This document shows, piece by piece, positions 24,701 through 36,700 of a DNA stretch of 64,000 nucleotides (within the stretch, counting starts at the first letter, position 1; every line of letters starts with the position of its first letter). The notes under the pieces are model-generated. The model was not told the origin of the DNA, searched no databases, and saw only the letters and a list, made by a program, of their open reading frames with translations. The position numbers and the translations under genes are program-made. Source of the DNA: Hyalella azteca (Eukaryota > Arthropoda > Malacostraca > Amphipoda > Hyalellidae); contig NW_025941719.1 of NCBI RefSeq assembly GCF_000764305.2, positions 558,001 to 622,000 of the forward strand. Reading direction: 5' to 3'.

Positions 24701-27700
24701 CGTGAGAACAAGTCTTCGCAGCAGCTCCTGCTGTCACAGGTTTGATTCAAATTACCATTTTATAATTACAGCTGCCAGAGAAAATTACCCGTTCCAAAAA
24801 TGTTCATTCTTGCTCATATTTTTTATTTAAGGCTGAAACTTTTTTGGTCTTTAATTTAACATACCTATTTCCACTCTTCAACAATAATAACGTGCTCGAA
24901 TTTTGCACAAAAGTCGCCACTTATATTGAATATTTTTTTGATCTATCATCAACAATATAATAATATAATTAATCTTACTTTTTCAAAATTATTTCCATTT
25001 CCGCATTAGTATTCATTTGAAATCAAAATATGGCACGAGAACCTTAATTTCTACACTGAGTTTCATTTTTATTAAAATCTTGGCTTGCAGAATCGGATGG
25101 AGTGAAAAGACTCTCAATTATGTTAAATCAATTTTGACTTACAAGATTCCTGTGCCATTCACTTAAATGCCGTCGCATGGCAAGGCGCTGCAAGTAAAAT
25201 CTAAAAATATTATATACCATTCATAAAATTAACTTCTTTATTTCTAAATCTTTCTTTAATGCATTTCCAAAAAAATGTTAATAATATTCAAAACAACTCA
25301 TCATTAGGACGCACTTCATCTAAATTCGGAAATGCTCCTGATTTCAAATCAGCATTTATAATTTCTAAATAATTTACAAATTTCTCTGGTGCAGGATGAA
25401 ATCGAACCAGCATTGGCTGAAGCTGTCGAAAATGATTCCGATTTCAAATCAGCCTTCATATTTTCCAAATAATTTACAATTGTTTCTATGGTCCAGGATG
25501 AAATCGAACCAGCGTTGGCTGAAGCTGCGCACCACCGTTCAACTGTCCGGAGCTTTGTCGTCTTCAATGAACCGCGTCAAGCCTCCGCTCAAGAGGGAGG
25601 ACTCCTTCATCACGCGCTTCTCCACCAGACAGATCGCCGAACTTCAGGTAGGCTCATATCTTAGGTCTACCGAATTTTATCAATATATATTGGTATTTTT
25701 AATATAAATTTAAATACAAAATAACTATTAAATAAAAATTACTAAACTTAAATGCAGAGAACTTAATTTAATTTTACAAGAACTTTCAATGAGAAATTTT
25801 TATTCGCCACTAACTTCCCTCGTGACTGAATAGAAACAACTTGGTACATTAATGCGTTCATTTTTTTATTGGATTTGAATTTTTTCATTAAAACTTTGAA
25901 ATACGAAATCGATGGCATCAATAATAATTAATACCATTGTGCCTTTAATTAGAATGTTTGAACTTGAGACCATATTTGCTCATGATCTTATGTTCAATGA
26001 AAAGAATAAAATTCCTGTCCGCAATTCGAGGCTCTTCAATGAATTTTTTTTCTTACTGCAATAATCACGACTAAACATTACCTAACAATGCCGTTCTCTC
26101 CATAATATCAAGAAAATATTTATTGCAGTAGAGTGATGTTATGTCTTAACAATCTTTGAGGCAAATTTCAGAAAAAAAAAACATTTTGTTGTAAGCGAAA
26201 TCTTTAAAGTACGGTACAATTATTGGCATTTTTTATTTATGTTAGATTTCATTATTGGGTTTCAAAGATTAATATTGATACAATATTTTCAGGAATACTT
26301 ATTTTAAATCACGGCGGTATAAATATATAGATTCACATTATAATCATTAGCTATTTTAGATTAGTTGAGGGCGTGCATTTTGAAAGACAAACATTCATTT
26401 AATAAATTTTTGAAAAATAATAAACCCAGTAGCATTCCTTGTTGCCCTAGGCTCCCTCCCATCCTTCCCTATAGTGAAATGTCAGCCTTGTTTAATCATA
26501 CATCAACATTTGCGTGTGATAAATGTACCCTAATTTACAGAGAACGCTGCTACATCAGCTGAAAATTAGATTTGGTAGGAGATTTGGTTTTTGATTCCAC
26601 GCTATTTTTTGCAAGGAATTAATCCTTTAGGAATGAGAAAAATATTCAGAGTGTTCACGAATTATCAAATGAATAAATAAAGGAATAATTGGAAAATAAT
26701 AGATTTTATTTAGATCAGAATAATGGCGTCGCTCGTTCTTCGTAGGCCCGTCTGGCGAGCTCAGCCTAATTGGGGCCATAATTGCAATTAATGACCCTTG
26801 TTAATTAATGGTTCAGCTGGCTCATGCTAATTTACACGGACTTCGGGATTGAGTTCCAAAATTAGAATTGCTTATTAGGAGCAAAATTGATTTATTTGTA
26901 ATTTGTAATTAATAGCAATTGTTATTTACTCTAACCTTTTGTAATTTATTACATTTTATGATTTTATTTCACTTTCTAATCCAAAAAGGTAATTACATTT
27001 TCTTGCAAACCTGTGTATATGATTTTTTTTATCAAATTTTGCTTTGAATTCATGATGAATCGCTGCTTTTCACCGTAATGTATTCATTGAACAATCTATT
27101 TTCATTTGCTGTCGGCTTCATCCTTCGCTCTCAACCCTCTACCGCCGTATGTCACTATCCCGGTATATTACTTTCAAGTTAAATTATACGTAAACTATTG
27201 AGTGTAGCAGCCTGAGGACGTTTGTGCGCAACAGAGAACATTTTAAGGTTGTCGTACGTGGCGGCAACCATCAGTGCAAGTACATTTGCGCTTACAATAA
27301 CGTATTTTTTGGGCAGTAGGCTTGTGACAATAATGCTCCGGCTACTCGCGTCAAGCGGTAGAGGGTTAATTAGTTTAAGCACTACGGACAAAAATTTAGA
27401 CGATGGACGGTCTCGAAGTGATGGATGGAGTCAGAGTTTATTGGTTCACTATTAGCATACAACATGAAGCGAGCCGTAACTCCTGCTCTGGTGCTAATAT
27501 AAGGGCTAGGCCTTACAGCAAGGCTAAGCAAGGACGAGCTTACAGCAAGGCTAAGCAAGGACGAGCTTACAGCAAGGCTAAGCAAGGACGAGCTTACAGC
27601 AAGGCTAAGCAAGGATGAGATTACAGCAAGGCTAAGCAAGGATGAATTTACAGCACGGCTAAGCCAGACTAAGCTAATAACAAAGCTAAGGAAGCTATGC

Positions 27701-30700
27701 TATGAGCGAAGCTAAGCCAGGTCAAGCAAACAGCAAGGCCAAGCGAGGCTAAGATAGCAGCAAAGCTTAGAAGGGCTAAGCTAGCAGCGAGGCTAAGCAA
27801 GGCTAAACTAGCAACAAGGCTAAGCAAGACAAAGCTAAAAGCAAGACTAAGCTAACACCAAGTTTATGTGAGGCTAACCCAGCAACATGGCTAAGCAAGA
27901 CTTGGCTGGCTCTCTAAGCCACACTTTGATAACAGCAAGCCTAAGCCAGAATAATCTAATACCACGACTAAGCCATGTTAATCTGTCAGGTCAACTTTAT
28001 CTTTGCAGCCCGAGTTGATGACACTAACTAAGTCTCGTCAGGACTCGTGTCGTCCGAGGTCTGAGTTTGAAGCTTTCCTGCTTCTTAGTTGGCGCAACAC
28101 TTGCCTGATCGCCGCAGTTGAAGAACAATTTTTTTGTCGATGCCAATAGCTTTTGAGAAAATAGTACAAGCTAGGAGTGATTTGAGTTCAGTTGTAAATA
28201 TTAATGTGGCATTATTGATTGTAGAAATAAATACAAAATTGAAGATTGCTCTTTGGAAGATTGCTCTTTGGAAAAAATTGATATAGACAATCTACATTTT
28301 TATTTCTTCTATCGGCTTCCTGGTTTAGACATAAAGCGGTCGCTGTATTGAACTTCATTTTTGCTTTAACGTCTCTACTGCTACACTTTACCGTTAACGT
28401 CGTTACTTTAACGCAAAAATGGTTATTTCTCAGTTAATGTAGCTTCTGAAACCGAAATACTGCAAAAGTTGTGGAATAGATTTGAAACGAACCATGCGTG
28501 TAGCATAAATCTGTTATTTTCGGCTAGAATAGTCTTATTCCGGTGTGTCATGTGCAGCTAAGCTATCACTTATGCGTCTCGCACATTCCCGACCAAGAAA
28601 ACTTGCGGTTCTTGCCAGCGCCATATTGTGCCACTTGCATTGTAATAGAGCTCCCACAATACACCTTCATTTGTGAGACGTAGTCTTTAAATTTCTCACT
28701 CATGATGTGAAAAACCGGAATATTTTCGTAAACATTTAATTTAATGAACTCTTTCGTGTCCGTTCGTGTCGGGTGTAATTATTATATTCTAATGTGTTCT
28801 TTAATATCACATTCCAATTCGTTCTTTCATCACAATATAATGATAAACGAGATTAAAATTTTAAATTTACTACCTCCGGAAATGAGCTAGAAATGAATCA
28901 AAATTTGGTTTATGATTCGGTTTTTCGAGAAATGAGCTCCGGTCAACTAACCGTCGTCTCCGAAACTCGAGAGATGCCTCAGGAAAATACGACGCAGGCA
29001 TATCCGCATGAGATGAGTCCAGCACTCTACTGGAATATTGCATAGTCAAGTACCCAACGCCTTATCTACATACTTCGGGACGATACTGCATGATGATAAC
29101 CATAGGATTGCACGTGGTGGCAGTGAGGCAGCGCTGGATGACGTTTTACACAGCAAAGAATTTACAGTATGTAGGAGGTTTTTGAGGTATTTCTGCACGC
29201 GATCATTCGTATACCAGCGAGAAATGCGTACGCTAAACTGCGTGTTAGACATGCATATCGGATTCCCTATTGTAAGCAAATATTTTCATTCGTTTGTCTT
29301 GTTTTTTAGGGACTTCTAATGTGTTTGTCTCGTTCAATTTTTGGTTTATATCATAATACTTTGATATATATACATAATACACTTGTAATCAATTATTTTA
29401 TATTCAGGATATAACTTTTTCTATTGCGTGTTGTTCTTTTTTTTTGGCTTTGAAATCTCTCGTTATTTTACTGCTCATGTGGGGAAAAGAAATCTTTCCG
29501 GTCAACGCTGTAAAATTCTATGTAGATTCTTCAAATATTTGAAAACATTTTCTGCAGTTTGTCAATAATTTAAAACCAAACGATAGTGCTTCTATAAAAG
29601 GTTCCGAGTTCATCAATATTTTCGAACGTATTTAACGCAGGTTTCAAAATTGTCTATACATTTTTGATATATTTTTGTCATAAATACTAAATTCATATTT
29701 TAGATTATCTGAGAGTCAGTAAATTTTAGCATTTTATCCGTTTTCAGGCTAATTAGGCATTGCCGAAATGGGGGAAAAACATCAAACGAATTTAAAGCAT
29801 GTTTAATTAATTTACAATTTAAATTAGTGACTAAAATTATTTTATTTCATAGAGGCAGTTCAATAGGGATCCTTCTATAAATAATCAGATGAGGGATTTC
29901 TTGATTTATGAAAAATGGCTTTATGTGAGAAGCGCGATTTGCCTGGTGTAAATAAAAAGGAAAATACTGGAATAAATGCAGCTCCTCACTATTCCTCTGC
30001 ACCCTCCAGCCGAGGCTACGTTTCAAGACTTCCCAAAGAAGCGACCGATTTCTGCTACCGTCTCTGCAAAAACTGAAGGCCATTGTAATGTGCTGATAAT
30101 CCATTGCAATTCAATCGCCGTTTGTATAAAAGTAGCAAACTGTCGCCTTGGTAAATCACAAATTCGCCAAGAATTTAAAAATGGAGGAAATACCAAGGAT
30201 ATTCACAATATCTTCACAGAAAACTTTTCGGGTTACTCAGCTTTTAATCTCTTTCGTGTTAATTTAGGTCCCTGCTGATTGCACTACTTGTTTTTACACA
30301 GTTTTTGCGCTGCCAATGAACGTTCTATATATATATATGAATGCGGACCTAATAGTTTCTGAAATGTATTTCGGTGATTTTGCATGAATTATGCGCATTT
30401 CCATCCAACAATCCCAGTTTCAATCCCTGCAAATTTTTTTGTGATCCATGTTACAGCCTAGCGTGACCCTACATTATAAAGCGCTCCTTTATTAGCAAAA
30501 ACACATGCACTGAAATTATTCTAGTTGTTTTTCCATTTTGAAAACAAATTAAAAATTGAAATTTCTCGACAAACTCTTTTAGAAACGACACGTCGTTGGT
30601 ATGCCTTCATTGCAGGAATACTTCGGTAACTCCTGAGGAGGTGTCAAATGTGCGTAAATTGAATAGACTAACTATACCGATAGGAAAAGTGAGGCTAGAA

Positions 30701-33700
30701 AGTCATTGCAACTCGTGAGTTATTAGACTGATTATATATGATGGGGTAAGATGAGCATGGCTGGCTGTGTGGTGCCTCTCTTCAATGAAGTGGACTGATG
30801 GTCGAATTCTTCACACCAATTAAAGAAAAAGATGCTGTGAAGAACGAACAAGTATTCATAAGAGTGTCTACACAATAAAATTCCTCCGCATTTTTTATGT
30901 ATTGCAAATGTGTAAAAAAGAAATGCGCCACCAATGATGTTATCATTGATATTGTGTGTAAGTAAATTTTTTATTTATACTCAACTCATAGGTTTTGACA
31001 CTGAATTTGTTTCTGCAATGTTGCCATTCCGGCAAAAATTCAGAAAACATTCACTGAGTAGCTAATGATAATTAACTCACGATATCATATCCTTCTTTGG
31101 CCCGAATACAAAATATATATTATTATTACTTTTGTGGCATATTAACATCGAAATTCTGATGTTCATCACCATGATGCATCACAATGTACTAATGATATTT
31201 GCTCTGTTCCTGCTGAGCCGATAATTTACTGGTTCCTTTAGCTTGACTGCTCCATTTCTTTCCCACTTACAATAAGTGTTATTAGAAACTCTACGGTCGG
31301 GACTATAGTGGGCCATTTCTTCTCTCCTTCCAGTTTTCTCAGCCTAGGTTAATAGTTTTGGAGCTCATTGGATTTAAGTGCCTATATCGAATCGGCTTTC
31401 GTGCGGCGATGTTGCTAGGTTGGAGTTGACGAATTAAAGTTTTGATAGAATGCTTCTTAAATAATAACTTTAGTCTGATGACGATCTTATTTCTAGTATT
31501 TCGTACAGAATAGACCTGTTTTTTAATGGGAGGCATTTTATATATATTAATGATTAATATACATATTAGGGATTAATAAAAATAAACAGGTCTATGCTAA
31601 ATCGCAGCGAATGAACGTTGTTTTACGTTGAAACTATTTCAAATTCTTTTATTTTTGGGGCCTTAATTAGAATTGACGGAATGTGTGTGTGCTTTTTTTG
31701 TTTGCGGTTTTTGCTTTTAGTCAAGTACGAAAAAATTCCATTAGGTTAAAAAGTTTTCTCCACAAAAACTGCCGCTATCTCTACCTGGCCTCGCTTCAAC
31801 CTACGTTCATCAATCTAGCTCTTCCTTTGACAAGCTCTCGTCCAGTTTTTAAACCTTAACCAAAAAATTAATGATGCCTATTTTAAACTATAGATGATTT
31901 TTATTGTTGTAATAAAAAGGAATATTACAATGTAATTTATTTCAATGTTGATGCATTTTAGCTGATAAAATAATCGGAAAATCTGGTGATGTAGTTAAAT
32001 GCGCTATTTCAAGATTTCGGGTCGGGGAAGTGAAAAATGCCTCCTAAAGTTTGAAACTCTCTGAAAGTTAATCGCTCGCAGCCGACACCTCAACTGCATT
32101 TATAATTCTATCCTGAATACCCATTTTTCGTTCAGAAAACTCGATATTTTTGCATAATTACAGTTGTCAGCTAGTGAAATCATTACAGGTTCCACGTAAT
32201 GAAACCGTTACGGTTTTCAGCTGAGTGAAACCATTTAACGTGCAGAAATAAATTCGTTGTCAAAGAAATTTTCGATTTCCGCTTAATCTCAAACTAAAAT
32301 AGCGTTCGTCGTAATTTTCCGGCTTTATTTTTCTAAGTCGGTAATGATTTTAGGATTAAAATGCGGAACAGGCTGATCAAGTATTTAGATATTCTTTAAT
32401 TTGTGTTTTTTATTATAATCAATCATGAAATTTATTCATTGAATTTTAGTCTGCATGCAAACACACAATTTATGGAATATCCTCCAAGTTGCACTGCCCT
32501 CTGATGACATGTTCGGGTTACCTAACAGCCAATACGTGTCAATGCACCTGCTTTATCATTTAATAAATTCATACTAGGATTGGTATTTGTCAGGTGTAAT
32601 TTACGTCGACTTCTGTAATTTCGGTGGGGAGAAATTTTCTTTCGTTTTTCAATCGAAGTTTTTTGGTAATGACGGAGATATCAACTACAGCAGACAGTGC
32701 ACTATTGAAGTCTGCTTGACCTGATAAATTAGATTTTTTACACATTCTTTATTTCCTATCTTTAGTCTTTAATTTAAATAATTAGTTGGTAAAGAATTGA
32801 TTGCTCAAAAGTAAGGAATTGAATAGACTTAATCTCTGTACCAGGAATTAATTGTAATAGGAATCGTCATTATATTCAGCTAAATACTTATTCCGTTTAA
32901 GAATCCGTCGCCTGCAGTGAGTCCTTGTTTGTGCTGAACGCAAAAACTGCTAAGAAAGAACTCGCGCCAGACACAAAACAGAAAATTATTCAAGGTTTCT
33001 AGAAAAAATCAAAGTAAAAAATGCTTCTGGTTTACATTTCGCAACGCAGACGCCGAGCCAAATTACAGAGAAAACAGAGCATCGCTGCTGAGGCTGCAGA
33101 ACAAATAAGGAAGATCGCTCAACAAGGTCCATACAGTCTCAGGGACGCCGGTGCCGGGGGAAGGAATCGTGACATGAAGGGATACCATGACACGGAACAC
33201 CATCGATCCACATTGACTTCGCGAGAGTGTAAAAAATTAAATTATTGAAGCATAAAATATTTTTCAAATTGTACAAATATATTAAATGAATCCAACCAAT
33301 TAGATGAAAAATTACGGCGTCTAAAGGCGTTCACACAAATCAACTAATGGGTAAATTTATTTGACGTAATTACTAATTCTAAAAGAACAAATATTAATAC
33401 CATATATTATTTTATATTATTCTGTAATATAATATTACGATACTAATTGATCGCTCGATAATTTGGCCAGCAACATTCAGAGTTTCCATTCTATTTTCGC
33501 GCAAACATTTGAACCATTTCTGCCGTGAGATCAAATTCTCGCAGATGGGATTCGTAAAATCTGTATTCTAATTTAACGTTGGCGATATTTCAGTCCGCAG
33601 ATGCGATCGCATAGAAAGAATACGAAAAATATCCTGAGTGCTTTTGGACAGTTTTGGCGTGATCTTCGTTGGCATTTTTAGGCTGAGATTGCCAGTTATC

Positions 33701-36700
33701 GGAAATGCAGTCCACAGATTATTTCCAGATGCAATCTCGCTTCAAAACGAGTCGCGCCGACGTTGCGCATATGATTTTAGAAACTCAATTTACGACGTTT
33801 AATTCTAACATCCAGAAAGATTTCAAATCGCTCCTCATATTCGCGCTCGATTTTTTCCTGCTCTGAAAATATTTGGATACTGAGAACAAGCTTAGACGAC
33901 TGGTATAGACTTTGCATTGCCTGCTCGAGTGATAAATAAAATTTTTTTTTTCGCAACACTTCCGTAACTAATGAATTTAAGAAAAAGAATACTTCGTCCA
34001 TGAAAAGAATAGGTAAAGATTCATCGAAGGATCCTACAAATCTCTATGCTAAATTATTCCGTTCAGTCTGTTTTAAATTTTTTAAAAAAATCTGTAAATT
34101 TTTCCATCGAATCAGGGTTTGACTGAACTATACTGACTTACTAAAGTAAAAAATTCTATTCCGCATTTAATAATCCAAGTTCGTATATATTTTCGCTTGT
34201 GCATGTGGTTATTAGTTGTTTCGAAGCCCACCTCGCAGTCCTGCATGGATGTTATCTTAATTTTCCAGGTTTTATGTGAGCAGCGACATTGAGGCAATTT
34301 ATTTGAAGCCCACGCTCCAGAGCGATGTCTATATGTTCCGTTTAATGTAAACGTTTTTATGCCGAATTACTTTGGTCTTTGAGCGAGTTATGCGTTTATA
34401 GAAAACTTTTGTATAGATCCATATATATCCCGAGTCTTTTAGAAAATTTGTATGCATTTGTACTATGCTTACCATTAAATCTAGCACAATTTTCATTGAA
34501 TCTATATAATTTTTTTATTTATAAAACATTTATATAATGTTTGATTTTCCATCCGTTTGTCATGCATCTTCCACATTTTAAACATTGATTAGTAAATTTT
34601 TCAATTTTTAAACATTTTCCTTCTCTTTGCCGGATATTTGTGAAATATTATTCTTACCTTATCTTACCATTCATGCATTCCCCAATGTATGCTTCGACAA
34701 TCCTGCTCACTCTGTTTAAAAAATTATAATAATAAAATCAATTTTGTACTGAAACGTATAATTCGATTCAACTTAAATTAAACTTTAATCAAATTTAATT
34801 TCATCGCAAGAACCAAAAATCTAGTTTCAAATTAGAGAACGCACTTTTATTGCTCCATATAACTGATTATTTTTCAACTCTCGCAGAATCTACGAACAAT
34901 AGTTTACGTTGCCTGATGAAGATGAATAGTTCATGAGACAGTCTGGCATCTCAATTGTAAATAGTTTTTTATAAGTCTAACGTGAAATATCTGTATATAT
35001 ATTAGTAATTTCAAAGTTATTCAAGATCATACAAGATGTACGAAAGACGTTGAATGTTATTTTGGGACAACTCTGGAATAACATTTCCGAGCAACAGAAA
35101 TTATTATTAAATGGTTTAACCTCTCATTAACAGTGTCGGTTATGACAGAACCCACAAGACTTATATGTTTCGTGTGAAAAAAGATAGTTCTACGCAAGAT
35201 TTTATGATATTGTATCTTTCGCGGTCATGTTCGAACTTTTCTTGTTGTCGTGCGTATATAGTGGCAAGTTCAATGTTCATTTAAATCACGGTCCTAGTAA
35301 GATACTTTATTGCACCAGACGTTACATTTACATTAAAAGTTTTTTCTTCCAGACTAGACTTTAGCACAACAACTGGGCATCTATTAACATCAGTCCTAGG
35401 GACAAGCTTATCGAACCACAAGATGCTGCTTTCACGACCGCGTTCCTACTGCTGCCTTTTCCTATCCGCAATTTCCCAGCACAGTTTCAGTGCGATCTAA
35501 AACATTCTTCCAATTCTACTATTCAAACCTTCTAACATTCATTCCAACTTGACAACAAATTTATTAAATAAAAGACTAATACCTAACAATAAAATAACGA
35601 TACATTTAAGAGCTCTACATTGTATTGATTAAAATGAAATAATTTTGGGTTCCATCTGATTAAAGTAATAAATAAAAAAGTAAAAGCAAAGAATACGCCA
35701 GGTATATCCACCATGTATTCAAAGAAGGCGTTTCGGAGACCAGCTCAGCTCATAACCTTCATAGAATTCTAGCGCAATCACTGGCGAAAATTAATGTATA
35801 CACGAAAGAGAATAAAACGAACGTAATGAGACAACGGCAAACAAAACATAAATACAATAAATGAATAAAACTTTTAAAAACCACGTTTTCTTAAGGGACA
35901 AAAAAACTTTTACTCTTACATAACATTACATAACACTCTTCATAACTTTAATGTTATGTAAGAGTTACTGTTTTTCTTTTTTGTCCGTTAAGAAAACGTG
36001 TTTTTTAGAAGTTTATTTTTTTATTTTATTTTCTACTTATTATTTTAGCAATTTTAGCAATTCAAATCATTTTTCAGGGTTGGCACTTCTGGATGTTCGA
36101 CAAAAAAAAAGACCCGATTCCCAACCGTGAATTTTTAAGTTTTTTTAATTAAAAAAAATTATAGAAAAAAGTTTTAAATTATTACTTCTGTTGATCAAAT
36201 CTTGAATTGTTAGGAAACATAAGCATGCATGTCAAATTTCAAGTTCCTAGGATCATCAGAAGTGCTCTAAATTAAGGTTCGAACTTTTGATGACAGACAG
36301 AGACGAAGCGAAACTAAAAAAACGTGGTAATAAAAACCCATCAATTTACAATGTACGTTATTAAGACAAGGTTTCAATTTAAAAATTTACAGCGATTACG
36401 CGATCACTTCTCTTATCTTCTTGAAATTTTAACTCGATTGGTTTCTATGTTTCCTTTACCGTTTCTCTCTACTTAGGTACTCTACGCTTGTATTCAATGA
36501 AGTTTATAAACTGGTGGTGAAGCTGCATGGTGTCCGAAAATTTGTCTCTGAAGATGTGGTGAATTTATTCGGAATTTTCTTTGCTTTTTAATTCATGATG
36601 AGCATGTGACTTAAGCAGAATAATGATATAGTACTAATGAAGAAAAACAATAGCAGAAAAACAAAGACAAGGCAACAAAATTCATATGCAAATTATGAAA

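Larger units (their letters stand above)
2082..25496 (+). other. Intron 2 (23.4 kb)
   Basis: Very long AT-rich intron. I see no convincing independent gene; open frames are short and lack family motifs. It contains a GC-richer patch at 3790-4310, tandem repeats at 7018-7190, 13035-13385, 15600-16085, 17314-17470 and 24040-24270, a short inverted-repeat unit at 13526-13641, a hairpin at 14859-14899, and a duplicated splice acceptor at 25327-25427. The remainder (for example 4310-7000, 7200-11800, 18000-24000) shows only AT-rich intronic sequence. Confidence 0.75.
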
